A DNA stretch of 33,870 nucleotides from Archangiaceae bacterium. GTDB taxonomy: Bacteria > Myxococcota > Myxococcia > Myxococcales > Myxococcaceae. Positions 16,014-24,732 of the stretch are shown piece by piece; positions within the stretch are counted from its first letter, which is position 1, and each line of letters begins with the position of its first letter. Location: positions 1 through 33,870 of the forward strand of contig JAACJQ010000347.1 in assembly GCA_016879935.1 (NCBI GenBank), in the 5' to 3' direction. The notes beneath the pieces were generated by a model. That model was not told where the DNA came from. It ran no database searches and saw only the letters and a program-made list of their open reading frames with translations. Made by a program: the position numbers and the translations under genes.

Positions 16014-17150
16014 TCAGCCCAGCCGGCTCGTGAGCACCACGCCACGGCCCGGCTCGATGACGCCCACCACGCGCTGACCGAGCGCCACCACCCGCCCTTC
16101 GCTGGGCCAGATGACCGTGTCGGCGCCTTCGACGACGCCGAGGCGGCTTTGCTTTCCTGCCGTGACTTCGACGACCTCTCCTGCCGGGCTGACGGTGGCC
16201 ACGCGAGCGCCGTCGGGCGACACCGCCACGGCGCGCCCGTCGTTGAACGCCAACCAGTCTCGCCGCGCGAGCGGGCCTGGCACCGGCTCGAGCCGCCCCT
16301 CGCGCACGAGGACCGCCTCGGTGCCGTTCGGAAGAATCACCACCACCACGTCACCTCGTCGGCTCACCGAGAGCGCTCCACACGCCACCGCGACCCGATG
16401 ACGCACCGAGAAGGAGCGACGGTCGATGACGAGCAGCTCTCCGGGCTCGGTGCCCACGACGAGGGCGGTGCTCGAGACTGCGACCGAGACGACGCGGGCG
16501 CCGTTCTTCGTGGCGAGCGGGTGGGTGGTCGCTCCGCGCGAGAGCGCGTCACGGGCGACGACTGCGAGGCCCGAGGCGTCGAGGGCGATGGGCCGCCCCA
16601 CGGGCGCCTCGAGCGGCTGTGTGCGCCCCTTCGCCGGCGCGAGGTGGTGTCGCCCCTCGGCCAGCACCACGACGGAGTCGCGTCGCGCCGGGTCGGCAGA
16701 CCAGCACCACGGCGGCGGGCCGTCGGCGCTCGAGAGGTTCAGCTCGGTCAACACGCTCCCCGTCGCGGCGTCGAGGAGCGCGACGGCGTTGGTGTGGAAG
16801 TTCGCACCCACCAGCCGCCCGTCGGGAGAGAACGCGACCCCGCGCGCGAGCTGGTCGTTGAGCCCCACGCCACCGTCGAGGCGGGTCGCCCATTTCACGG
16901 TGAGCGTCTGCAGGTCCCAACAGGCCACGCCTTCGAGCGGGTCGTCAGCGTGCGCAGGCGTGCACTCGGCGCCCGTGGCGAGCAGCCGGCCATCGGGGCT
17001 CGTGTCGAACGCCACGAGCGGTTGGCCATGGGGGAAGGGGAGCGCCTTCGTTGGAGGCGTGCCGGCATCGGGTGCGCTCGACGTTCGCGCGCCAGCGAGC
17101 GCCTGACTCGCGAGCAGAGACCACGAGACCAGGAAGTCACGACGCTTCAT
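16014..17150 (-). CDS. Tat-exported WD40-like beta-propeller protein
   Basis: ATG 17150 was chosen because it begins a twin-arginine signal: MKRRDFLVSWSLLASQALAGA. The product is 378 aa. After the signal the protein is a run of beta-propeller blades with repeated SPDGR phrases (VAFDTSPDGRLLATGAE; VAFSPDGRLVGANFH; VAVSPDGARVATVS) and short strands typical of WD40/YVTN-type propellers. The Tat signal means it folds in the cytoplasm before export, so it may carry a cofactor or be difficult to fold outside. Partner unknown. It ends the four-gene minus-strand run that includes the SET and Cys-rich genes, 40 bases after the SET gene. Confidence 0.83.
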   Translation of the reverse strand: MKRRDFLVSWSLLASQALAGARTSSAPDAGTPPTKALPFPHGQPLVAFDTSPDGRLLATGAECTPAHADDPLEGVACWDLQTLTVKWATRLDGGVGLNDQLARGVAFSPDGRLVGANFHTNAVALLDAATGSVLTELNLSSADGPPPWCWSADPARRDSVVVLAEGRHHLAPAKGRTQPLEAPVGRPIALDASGLAVVARDALSRGATTHPLATKNGARVVSVAVSSTALVVGTEPGELLVIDRRSFSVRHRVAVACGALSVSRRGDVVVVILPNGTEAVLVREGRLEPVPGPLARRDWLAFNDGRAVAVSPDGARVATVSPAGEVVEVTAGKQSRLGVVEGADTVIWPSEGRVVALGQRVVGVIEPGRGVVLTSRLG

Positions 17151-17190
17151 CGAGGCATGACCCCAGGGCGGCAAGAGATGCGCAAGCTGT

Positions 17191-17589
17191 TCAGGGCTCG
17201 ACGATCCACCCGCGGCAGGTCTTCGCGCCGCAGTGGCAACGCTCCTTGAGCTCGGGCGGCAAGGCGTAGTCGTAGAACAGCTCTTCACCCGGCTCGAGGT
17301 CGCGCAGGGCCTGGAGCTGCGCCCAGCCGTTGCCCGCCTTCGTCACGCCGGCCTCGACTACCACGTTCGGCTCGCACGAGTGGTTCACCCACCGCGTCTG
17401 GTCGACCATGTCGAAGAACACGCCCGGCTCGAGAATGAGCGAGTAGGTGTCGTCGCGCCGCTCCTTCGCGCGCCACAACACGCCCTCGACGTTGGTGATG
17501 ACCGAGCCCTTCTTGCGCCGCCGCGTGGTGACGAGGCCGTAGCCCTGCACCGTCGAGCGCACCACCTTGAGCCCCGGGAGCCTCGCCAT
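17191..17589 (-). CDS. Small SET-domain protein (protein methyltransferase family)
   Basis: The product is 132 aa, essentially one SET domain plus a post-SET zinc site. GLKVVRSTVQGYGLVTTRR is the start of SET (the G-x-G turn that binds S-adenosylmethionine); VNHSCEPN (N69-H70-S-C72) and GEELFYDYA (101-109, Tyr in the active site) are the conserved core; and C118-x-C120-x4-C125 with a following GW is the post-SET Cys cluster. The family methylates Lys in proteins. Bacterial SET proteins are patchy and may have been acquired from eukaryotes. It starts three bases after the Cys-rich lipoprotein gene ends, so the two are likely coupled. The substrate is unknown. Confidence 0.88.
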   Translation of the reverse strand: MARLPGLKVVRSTVQGYGLVTTRRRKKGSVITNVEGVLWRAKERRDDTYSLILEPGVFFDMVDQTRWVNHSCEPNVVVEAGVTKAGNGWAQLQALRDLEPGEELFYDYALPPELKERCHCGAKTCRGWIVEP

Positions 17590-17592
17590 CGG

Positions 17593-19464
17593 TCAGTTGC
17601 AGGCCGCGACGCAGGTCGAGTTGCCCACGCGGTCGCAGTGGCCCGACTGGCAGCCGACGTCGCTCTCGCAGCGGGTGCCGTTCGGCTGAGGGCCCACGCA
17701 GCGCCCGCCGGTCACCACCGTGCCGATGCCGCCATCAGGCCCCTGGCATGCGCCGTTGATGCAGCCCGTGCCCGTGTTCGGAGAGCAGATTTCTCCCACA
17801 TGCCCGGCCATCACGCAGACGCCGTTCGAGCAGGCATTCGGGAACGCGCAGGCAGAGGTGCAGGGCTGGCCCAGCGTGGGAGTGGGGCCGCAGCGCCCCA
17901 CGCCGCCATCGGCGCCCAGCTGGCACCGGTCGCCCTGCGCAGCGCACGAGCTCGACTCGGTGCACGGCTGGCCGGTCGCGATCTTCGGCGCGCACGTGCG
18001 GGTGTTGCCAGCGTACGAGCAGAAATCGGTCGAGCGGCAGTTGTTGTCCGACGAGCACGGCGTCGACGGGCCCGCCGCCTGACAGGTCTTCGCCACGCTC
18101 TCGCAGTACTGCGCCGTCGCGCACTCGTAGCCGAACGGGCACGGGTCGCCGACCACCGGAGTGCCGCAGGTGCCACGCGTGCCTACTCCGCCGTCGGCGT
18201 TCACCACGACGTTGCGGCACTGCTCCGAAGACGACTGGCACCGCTGCGTGCTGTTGGTGCAGGGCTGGCCGGTCGTCACGTTCGACACGTACGACTGGCA
18301 GGTGCGCAGCACCTCGTCACAGCTGAGCGTCGACGTGCAGTCCTGCGAACGAATGCAGCGGGCGCCCATCGCGCCGCGGGTGCGGCAGCTGCCTTCGAAG
18401 CACGAGGTGCCATCGGCGCACTCGCTGTCCATGCGGCACGAGGCTCCGGGCGTGCCTCTCGCGGTGCAGACCGACGAGCGGCAGAAGGCGTCGCTCGTGC
18501 AGTCCGAGCTGAGCGCGCACGTCTGGCCAATGGGCTTCTTGTCGCGGCACACGCGCTGGGCGTCGCAGTAGGCCGACGCGACGCAGACGAAGTTGGGGCA
18601 GGGCTGGCCCACCGTGGGCAGCCGCTCACAGACGCCGTTGCGGCACTGACCGTTGGGCCCGCAGCTGCTCGAGAACGAACTGCACGGCGTGCCGGGTGCG
18701 GGCTCGGCGGCGCAGCGGCCGTTGATGCACACGTTGGGCGCGTCGCACGCCATGCCCGCGCGGCACGCCTCACCCAGGCCCCCGCCCGTGGTGCAGCGAC
18801 GCATGCAGGGCTGGCCGTTGCACGACGTCGTCGGGTCGGAACAGTCGGCGTTGGAGTCGCACGCCGCGTTGAGCCCAGCTGCCGGCCGCGTCACCTCGCT
18901 GCAGGCGCTGGTGTTGCCCTGAGGGCTCGAGCCGCTGCAGGTCGTGCTCGCGAGCTGGGCGAGACAGGTCTGCGCCTTCGCGGCGTCGAAGGTCGAGGCG
19001 CCGATTCGAACGCCGCGCTCGGTGGCGAGGCCGCCAAAGCTGCCGGCGCTGCGGGCGACGTACGGTCGAAACACGGCAAAGCACTCCGAGGCGGAGCCGT
19101 TGGGCAGCTGGCCGCACTCGATGACCTTGGCGCAGTAGCCGTTGGAGAAGCCGTCGAGGAACGCAGCGTACGTGCCGGTGCCCGAGGTGCCACCGCCCGT
19201 GCCCGAGGTGCCACCACCCGCCGGGCCCGCGCCCGAGCTCGACGACATGCAGCTGCCCGAGACGCAGCTCTCGTCGATGCGGCACGTCGAGCAGATGGAG
19301 CCCTTCGGTCCACAGGTGCTCGACGACGAGGTCTGACAACGGCCCGAGGCATCGCAGCAGCCGAGCGCACAGTTCGCTGGCGAGCACGTCGAGGTCGGAC
19401 AACCCGTGAAGGCCGCCGCAGCGAGACCGAGCAGAAAACCGAGAACGAGAGGCATCGAGCGCAT
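17593..19464 (-). CDS. Large Cys-rich lipoprotein
   Basis: ATG 19464 follows GAGGAG at 19468-19473; a second ATG at 19455 would give a more normal spacing and cannot be excluded. The product is 623 aa. The signal ends with the good lipobox AAAAFTGC. A Ser/Gly/Thr linker with two GTGGGTSGT copies follows, then a Cys-poor block (~95-180: AAFLDGFSNGYCAKVIECGQ, FRPYVARSAGSFGGLATERG), and then about 440 residues of EB/Dickkopf-like disulfide modules (repeating G.PC....C....YC....C) with paired Cys throughout. Such proteins are common on Myxococcota surfaces and are probably cross-linked outer-membrane structures or binding proteins. It lies directly upstream of the SET gene. Confidence 0.86.
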   Translation of the reverse strand: MRSMPLVLGFLLGLAAAAFTGCPTSTCSPANCALGCCDASGRCQTSSSSTCGPKGSICSTCRIDESCVSGSCMSSSSGAGPAGGGTSGTGGGTSGTGTYAAFLDGFSNGYCAKVIECGQLPNGSASECFAVFRPYVARSAGSFGGLATERGVRIGASTFDAAKAQTCLAQLASTTCSGSSPQGNTSACSEVTRPAAGLNAACDSNADCSDPTTSCNGQPCMRRCTTGGGLGEACRAGMACDAPNVCINGRCAAEPAPGTPCSSFSSSCGPNGQCRNGVCERLPTVGQPCPNFVCVASAYCDAQRVCRDKKPIGQTCALSSDCTSDAFCRSSVCTARGTPGASCRMDSECADGTSCFEGSCRTRGAMGARCIRSQDCTSTLSCDEVLRTCQSYVSNVTTGQPCTNSTQRCQSSSEQCRNVVVNADGGVGTRGTCGTPVVGDPCPFGYECATAQYCESVAKTCQAAGPSTPCSSDNNCRSTDFCSYAGNTRTCAPKIATGQPCTESSSCAAQGDRCQLGADGGVGRCGPTPTLGQPCTSACAFPNACSNGVCVMAGHVGEICSPNTGTGCINGACQGPDGGIGTVVTGGRCVGPQPNGTRCESDVGCQSGHCDRVGNSTCVAACN

Positions 19465-19506
19465 GGGCTCCTCAAGACCACTTTCGGGTGGGGGCTTCAA
19501 CTGCGG

Positions 19507-20361
19507 TCACAGCATGGGCTTCTGGTTCACTGGCTCGGGAGGTGTGCTTAGCGGTGGAGCCTGCCGCGCCTCGGGTTCGATGAAGGCCCAGTGCAGGCCC
19601 ATCGAGAGCATCGGCCCGAAGTTCAGCCGCGCTCCGAGTGGAAACACCGCCTGCACCGACAGGCCCAGGCCGAAGGGGAACGTCTTGGCGTAGCCGATGC
19701 CCACGTGCGCGAGGAAGGTGCTGGCACCTCCGGTTCCGATGGGGTCGACGCTGGGGCCCGTGTACTCCCACTCGCCCGCGCCGATGTCGGCGTTGCTGTG
19801 GAGGGTCGCGCTCACGAAGGCCGAGCCCCACCAGCCTGTGAGGCGTGGAACCAACGAGACCATCACCCCTGGAATGAGCAGAAGGTCTCGCGTCGGCACC
19901 GAGGCGATGGAGCCGGCGGTGACCCGCGGCATGCCGTCGAGCGAGAGCTGCAGCGCGCCGTCGAGCGCCGCCGGGCCCTTCTCGAAGATGGTGACGTGGG
20001 CCGCCGCCGTGACGCCGGCGGTTGGTCGCGGGTCTGCGAAGAGCGACGAGTTCTTCTCGCTGTGGGTCGTCGCCCCCGTGGCGCTCGCGCCGTGAATCGA
20101 GCCGCCGACCGCCACGCGGTGATGCACCCGCACCATCGGCGTGATGCCGTACTGGTCGAGGGGCGCTCGCACGCCAGAGCCCGAGTCGGTGGTGTTCACA
20201 GGCGTCAAGCGCGCCAGCCGCGAGACCCCGACCTGCACGGCGCGGCTGTCCTCGAGGTGGAGCAGCGGGGTCGGTGGGAGCGGTGCCAGCATCGATCGGC
20301 GCTCCGGGTACAGCACGCAGCCGCTGAGCATCAGAAGGAACAGGAGCAGCGCGCGAAGCAT
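19507..20361 (-). CDS. Lipoprotein with beta-barrel-like strands
   Basis: The product is 284 aa. The signal MLRALLLFLLMLSGC has a good lipobox (LSGC). The mature protein alternates polar and hydrophobic residues in short strands and ends with a set of strands rich in Gly and aromatics (AHVGIGYAKTFPFGLGLSVQAVFPLGARLNFGPMLSMGLHWAFIEP). Such a pattern suits an outer-membrane beta-barrel or porin-like fold, although a lipid anchor on a barrel is unusual. Family unknown. It is divergent from the gene at 20502 and is the first of the run 20361-16014. Confidence 0.72.
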   Translation of the reverse strand: MLRALLLFLLMLSGCVLYPERRSMLAPLPPTPLLHLEDSRAVQVGVSRLARLTPVNTTDSGSGVRAPLDQYGITPMVRVHHRVAVGGSIHGASATGATTHSEKNSSLFADPRPTAGVTAAAHVTIFEKGPAALDGALQLSLDGMPRVTAGSIASVPTRDLLLIPGVMVSLVPRLTGWWGSAFVSATLHSNADIGAGEWEYTGPSVDPIGTGGASTFLAHVGIGYAKTFPFGLGLSVQAVFPLGARLNFGPMLSMGLHWAFIEPEARQAPPLSTPPEPVNQKPML

Positions 20362-20430
20362 GGGCGGTGCGCGCTGTGCAAACGCGGCGCCGTCCTATTG
20401 CGCTCCAGATTCCAGCACTTGCACGCGACG

Positions 20431-20446
20431 CTGACATGCCTGTCAG
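20431..20446. promoter_or_regulatory. Inverted repeat CTGACA-TGCC-TGTCAG in a divergent intergenic region
   Basis: In the 140-base gap between the divergent genes starting at 20361 and 20502, a six-base arm pair CTGACA/TGTCAG surrounds a four-base spacer. A third TGTCAG follows at 20455-20460. This is a possible operator; the length is short for GC-rich DNA, so chance is possible. Confidence 0.3.
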
Positions 20447-20501
20447 GCCGCCAATGTCAGACTCTCGTGAAGGCGAAGAGCGCTGGTACGGTCGGCGTCC
20501 G

Positions 20502-21854
20502 ATGCTCTCCTTCGCGCTCGCGCTGTTGCTCACGCAGAGCCCCGACGCGGGCGTGGCCGAGGTCGAACCGGAGCCCTTCGTTCATCTCTCGGCTGGCGCT
20601 GAAGGCGAGCTCGGCGTGTTGCCGTCGGGCTGGGCCGAGAACGGCGCCGACGTGATGTTCGGGTTTCGCCCGATGGTGGGCATGCGCGTCTCAGACGTGT
20701 TCGCGCTTCAGGTCGGCCCGTTGATTCGGTTGCGCGTCATCGACACGCCTCCGCTCGACCGGATGAACGACCTCGGCGGCGTGGTGCGCGGGCAGGACTG
20801 GGACAGGCCGGGCGACTTCGGAGAGCTGCTCCAGTCGCTTCGCATCGGCAGCGACACGAGCGTGTTCCAGCTGCGCGCGGGGCCGATGCAGAAGAAGACG
20901 ATGGGTCTGGGGCATCTGCTGTTCCGGTACTCGAACCGGCTCAATGCCGACGCGCGCCCAGCAGCAGCGACGGCAACGCTCGCGGTGGAGTTCCTGCGCT
21001 TCGAGCTCTTCGCCTCGGACATCTTCTCGGGGCGGCTCTTCGCCGGTGAAGTCTCGTGGGACATCGCCCGCTCGTTCTCGTCGAACGCCGCGACGCATGG
21101 GCGGTATCTGCTCTCATTGTCGCTCGGCCACGACTTCGCGCAGGGAACGCCCGCTGCCGTCCGCGAGCCCGACCCCTGCGCAGGCGCCGACTGCCGCTTC
21201 ATCGTCCCACCTCCCGCTCCACCAGCGCCCGCGACGCTCGTGCACCTCGACGCCTCAGCCGTGCTCGTGCGCAGCCAGTCGTTGTCGTTGATGGTGCTGG
21301 CGGGCATGGGCGCGCGCGCGAACCAGGCGCGTGACCTCGGCTTCCTCGCTGGCCTCGCGATGGACGTGCGCGTGCCCGACGTCGAGCTCTCGCTGCGCGC
21401 GGAAGGTCGCAAACAGGCCGGTGGATTCCGCCACGGCTACTTCGGGCCGCAGTACGAGCTCGCGCGCTTCTCGGGCATCGGTCTCGGCTTCCCCGCGCTC
21501 GCCGACGAGCAGCTGCCCGACGCGTTCTCGGTCTTCGGAGAGCTGCGCTTCCGCCTGCTGCAGTCCATCACGCTCGATGGCGCGGTCGAGGCCTTCACCT
21601 TCGGGCGCACCGACTTCGACGCGACGCTGACCGTGGAGCTGCTCCAGAAGTGGCTCATCGCGGAAGCGCGGGTCGGCGCCGTGGGCCTCGGGCAACAACC
21701 ACGCTGGCTCGTCACCGGCGGCCTGCGCTGGAGGCTCTTCAAGTCCTTCTATGTGCTGGGCAATGCCGGCACCGTCTTCTTCCCGCAGGTCGACGGCCGC
21801 CTGGTGCGTGGCGTCACCATCACGGGAGGGGTGGGCGTCGACATCGAGCGGTAG
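20502..21854 (+). CDS. Exported unknown protein, beta-strand rich
   Basis: ATG 20502 was chosen because it begins a short hydrophobic segment (MLSFALALLLTQS); the upstream open frame is not protein-like. The product is 450 aa. Much of it is alternating strands (FVHLSAGAEGELGV; VFALQVGPLIRLRVID; FRLLQSITLDGAVEAFTFGR; LVTGGLRWRLFKSFYVLGNAG) with aromatics at strand ends, and the last residues GVTITGGVGVDIER resemble a barrel closing strand. A Pro-rich loop with two Cys lies near residue 225. An outer-membrane barrel or strand-rich surface protein is inferred; no family assigned. It is 32 bases from the next gene. Confidence 0.7.
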   Translation: MLSFALALLLTQSPDAGVAEVEPEPFVHLSAGAEGELGVLPSGWAENGADVMFGFRPMVGMRVSDVFALQVGPLIRLRVIDTPPLDRMNDLGGVVRGQDWDRPGDFGELLQSLRIGSDTSVFQLRAGPMQKKTMGLGHLLFRYSNRLNADARPAAATATLAVEFLRFELFASDIFSGRLFAGEVSWDIARSFSSNAATHGRYLLSLSLGHDFAQGTPAAVREPDPCAGADCRFIVPPPAPPAPATLVHLDASAVLVRSQSLSLMVLAGMGARANQARDLGFLAGLAMDVRVPDVELSLRAEGRKQAGGFRHGYFGPQYELARFSGIGLGFPALADEQLPDAFSVFGELRFRLLQSITLDGAVEAFTFGRTDFDATLTVELLQKWLIAEARVGAVGLGQQPRWLVTGGLRWRLFKSFYVLGNAGTVFFPQVDGRLVRGVTITGGVGVDIER

Positions 21855-21886
21855 ATCGTTTCCCCGGGTGGCTCGTTGAGAGGGGC

Positions 21887-23149
21887 ATGAAACTCTCCCG
21901 CCGCCTGCTCCTCGCCTCGACTGCTGCCACCTTCGCGACGCGCGCCTTCGCCGAGACCTGGGGCGTGGCTCCGAAACAGTCGTTCCGCGACGTCATCGAG
22001 AAGGTCATCGCCATGCCCGGCGATTCGGACCTGCAGCAGCGCTGCGCCCGGCTCGGCCTCGAGGTGATGAACGTGATGTGGGAGGACACCGGCCGGTACG
22101 AAGGCTCCTCCGTCGGCCCCAACATCAGCGACCTCACGTTGCAGGTGCGCGAGCGTGTCGGCGAGAACGTGCGCACGTCGTTGCTGCCCGTCATTCGTCA
22201 CCCGAACTTCAGCGACAAGACGGCCGACGTGAAGGCCGAGCAGCTGTGGGTTCGCATCGGCAACGAGCGCGCAGGAGCGACCCGCCGCGCCGTTCGCCTC
22301 ACCGAGGTGCTCGAGCATCTGGGCGAGTACCTCTCGGCATCGTCGACGCTGAAGGGCTCGGGCAACCTGCTCGCGAAGCGTGACACGCACTTCCTCGTGA
22401 GCGCGCAGCACGTCTTCGTGCCGCTGCCGCGTGAAGGCAAAGCCGAGTTCAACCCGGTGCTGTTCAACTACCAGTCGTACCCCGGCAACCCGGCGGTGCT
22501 GACGCTGTTGGTGACGCGCGAGGGGCTGTCGGTGCGGGTCATCGAGAACAAGCCCGGCGACCAGACGTTCCAGGGCTGGGGCCAGCAGCTGTTCTTCAAC
22601 GACAAGGGCCAGAAGACGACATTCACCGCCGAGCGGAAGAGCGCGGTGGCCAACCGCATCGCGTCGGGGCAGGGCACGAAGGCCGACGAAGGCGCGCTCG
22701 ACGAAGGCGCCGACATGATGATGCTGGTGCAGGTGCCGCTGAAGCAGGTCGTGTCGCACCGCGGGTTCTTCGGAGCCGATGATTCGCTGGCTCAGGCAGC
22801 GCCCCCGATGGAGGCAGGTGGCGCGGCCGAGCGACAGAGCACTCGCCGCGAGCGCTCCGACGTCGAGCAGGCGGTGCTGGGCCACGGCGACGCGATGGGC
22901 CCGCATGAAGAGTGTGGAGGCCTCGCGCTCGAGCGTGACGACCGCTTCCCCGTGCGTGTCACGGTGCAGTTCTACAAGGCGACGAGCAACGGCGTGGTGT
23001 CGGACTCCGACCTCGCCGACGTGAAGCGCGCCATCGACCGCACCTACGAGAGCGGTGACTACGTCGGGTCGCTCGTGGTGCCGCAGAGCGAGCGAGACCG
23101 TCAGCGCCCGACGAGCTGGTACGAGCGCAAGTTCGGCTTCCGGTTCTAA
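21887..23149 (+). CDS. Exported unknown protein, possible Tat substrate
   Basis: The product is 420 aa. The start at ATG 21887 follows GAGAGGGG. The signal MKLSRRLLLASTAATFATRAFA has a twin-Arg and a Leu-rich core, so Tat export is possible though the motif is not textbook; cleavage after AFA is likely. The mature part has helical segments early (EVMNVMWEDTGRYE), a beta region in the middle (HFLVSAQHVFVPL; FNPVLFNYQSYPGNPAVLTLLVTREGLSVRVIENKPG), and a Gln/Glu-rich tail. The LFNYQSYPGNPAVLT stretch looks conserved in type but I cannot name the family. It lies between the strand-rich protein at 20502 and the protease at 23206. Confidence 0.75.
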   Translation: MKLSRRLLLASTAATFATRAFAETWGVAPKQSFRDVIEKVIAMPGDSDLQQRCARLGLEVMNVMWEDTGRYEGSSVGPNISDLTLQVRERVGENVRTSLLPVIRHPNFSDKTADVKAEQLWVRIGNERAGATRRAVRLTEVLEHLGEYLSASSTLKGSGNLLAKRDTHFLVSAQHVFVPLPREGKAEFNPVLFNYQSYPGNPAVLTLLVTREGLSVRVIENKPGDQTFQGWGQQLFFNDKGQKTTFTAERKSAVANRIASGQGTKADEGALDEGADMMMLVQVPLKQVVSHRGFFGADDSLAQAAPPMEAGGAAERQSTRRERSDVEQAVLGHGDAMGPHEECGGLALERDDRFPVRVTVQFYKATSNGVVSDSDLADVKRAIDRTYESGDYVGSLVVPQSERDRQRPTSWYERKFGFRF

Positions 23150-23205
23150 GCGTCCTGGAATCCGAGTCGAAGCGAGGTCGCGGAGCAGCTAGCCTTTCGT
23201 TCCCG

Positions 23206-24345
23206 ATGCCCCGACTTCCTGATCGTGTCGTCTCCCGGCTTCAACCCGCCTCGACGCAGTCGTCGCGCCTGGCCACCTCGGAGGTGACAGCCTTGTCGAC
23301 CACCGAGGCCCGTTCGGTCGCGCGTCAGGCCGTCGACGCCATCGAGAGCCGTGAAGGGCTGGCCGCGCTCGCGACCAAGCTCCAGGGAGAGTCGATCTCG
23401 GCGCCGCTCTCGTCGCTCGACGACCTGCCCGCTGGCCGGGCTTGGCTCGCGGGGACGAAGCGCATCGGGCCTTCGTCGCCGTCGGAGGAGATCAAGGTCG
23501 TGCAGCGCGCGCTGATGAAGATTGGCGCGCACCACCCGCAGGGCCGCACCAGACCCGAGCTCATGCTGCTGCCGTGGGGCGCTGACGGGAGCCTTGGTGC
23601 GACCTCGACGAAGGCGCTCGAGTCGGCGCTGCGCCTCGCGGGCCGGCCCGAGCTGGTGCCGCTGACGATGCCGCTGAATCGGGAAGTGGCGCGGGCGCTC
23701 GAGGGGCTCCTGCGCGCGACGCCGCAGGTCCAGCTTCCGCCGCAGAACGACGTGTACCCCTCGGTGAACGTGCCGCAGCGGCTCAACGTGTTCGGTGGTG
23801 CGGCGCTCCCGCTCGCGACGACGCCCTACGACTCGAAGTGGAAGAGCGTGCTCTCGCGCATGGACGCCGAGCTGCCGCGACTGACGCCTGGCGCGCCGGG
23901 CAACTCCGCTGCGGCGAACACCTGGCTGCGAGGGCTCGACGGGCTGCGCGGCAAGCCTGCGATGGAGCAGCTCGTCGGCGTGAACCGGCTCGTCAACGAG
24001 AACGCGTACCAGGCTGATGCCGCCGACGTCTGGCGCTCACCGCTCGAGTTCTTCGCGCAGCGAGGCGACTGTGAGGACTACGCCATCGCGAAGTACGCGA
24101 GCCTCAAGAAGCTGGGCTTCGACGAGTCGCGCATGCGGCTGTTGATCGTGACCGACACGGCGACGCGGCAGGCGCACGCGGTGCTCGCCGTCGACATGCC
24201 CGACGCCACGTACATTCTCGACAACCAGAACCGCGACGTGAAACCGCACGAGGCGTTGAAGTACCCGCACAGCGGCGAGTGGCACTACCAACCCATCTTC
24301 GCGCTCTCGCGAACGAAGCAGTGGCTCTACGGCCGTCCGGCCTGA
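23206..24345 (+). CDS. BTLCP/LapG-like cysteine protease with N-terminal PG-binding-like region
   Basis: The product is 379 aa. The C-terminal half matches bacterial transglutaminase-like cysteine proteinases (BTLCP, PF06035; LapG relatives): GDCEDYAIAKYASLKKLG holds the catalytic Cys289, RQAHAVLAVDMPD the His324, and YILDNQNRDV the Asp339. LapG-type enzymes cleave surface adhesins in response to c-di-GMP through LapD; no LapA/LapD pair is visible here. Residues ~90-150 resemble a peptidoglycan-binding helical domain (EIKVVQRALMKIG, DGSLGATSTKALESALRLAG). The N-terminus is Ser/Thr/Arg-rich and lacks a signal peptide, unlike typical periplasmic members. A PilZ gene 15 kb away is not evidence of a link. 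Confidence 0.82.
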   Translation: MPRLPDRVVSRLQPASTQSSRLATSEVTALSTTEARSVARQAVDAIESREGLAALATKLQGESISAPLSSLDDLPAGRAWLAGTKRIGPSSPSEEIKVVQRALMKIGAHHPQGRTRPELMLLPWGADGSLGATSTKALESALRLAGRPELVPLTMPLNREVARALEGLLRATPQVQLPPQNDVYPSVNVPQRLNVFGGAALPLATTPYDSKWKSVLSRMDAELPRLTPGAPGNSAAANTWLRGLDGLRGKPAMEQLVGVNRLVNENAYQADAADVWRSPLEFFAQRGDCEDYAIAKYASLKKLGFDESRMRLLIVTDTATRQAHAVLAVDMPDATYILDNQNRDVKPHEALKYPHSGEWHYQPIFALSRTKQWLYGRPA

Positions 24346-24358
24346 GCCCACCGGAGCG

Positions 24359-24727
24359 ATGTCGAGGGACGTCACCAACGAGCTGAAGGCGCTGATGGCA
24401 CGCAATCGCGGGCCAGACCCTGCAGGCTCCGATGCGCGAGTGCAGCCGGACTACGGCATCGAAGCGACGCTCGTCGACGAGTGCGTCATTCGTATGCGGC
24501 TGACCTTCAAGGCTGGTCGGCACTATTGCTGCCCCGAGGTGGGCGACCACCTGCCCCGCTTTGCCGTCATTCGCGAGGCGCTGCAGCTCTCGGAGTACGT
24601 GAAGATCGTGTTCTCACTCGACGTGGTCGTCGAGCCGGGCGCTCGGTTCTTGAACTTCGGCGGCGGCCCCAATCGTTTCGAGGCCTATCGCGGCTCGCGC
24701 ATCGCATTCGACTACCCCGAGTGGTGA
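24359..24727 (+). CDS. Unknown 122-aa soluble protein
   Basis: The product starts at ATG 24359, 13 bases after the protease gene, with GGAG just upstream. It has no signal or membrane segment. A CVIRMRLTFKAGRHYCCPEVGDHLP stretch and a FNFGGGPNRFEAYRG stretch are the only notable features; the adjacent Cys pair might bind metal or be reactive. I do not recognise the family. It is likely cotranscribed with the protease, and its 3' end runs into a strong hairpin. Confidence 0.68.
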   Translation: MSRDVTNELKALMARNRGPDPAGSDARVQPDYGIEATLVDECVIRMRLTFKAGRHYCCPEVGDHLPRFAVIREALQLSEYVKIVFSLDVVVEPGARFLNFGGGPNRFEAYRGSRIAFDYPEW

Positions 24728-24732
24728 CCTCG

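Noticed and set aside
23206-24345. Considered as part of a c-di-GMP-controlled LapA/LapD/LapG system with the PilZ protein
   Set aside because: No large adhesin or LapD-like receptor is in the window and the PilZ gene is about 15 kb away.
24519-24532. GG-N10-GC pattern like a sigma-54 promoter
   Set aside because: It lies inside a coding region, nothing starts downstream on that strand, and the flanking bases do not fit the full consensus.
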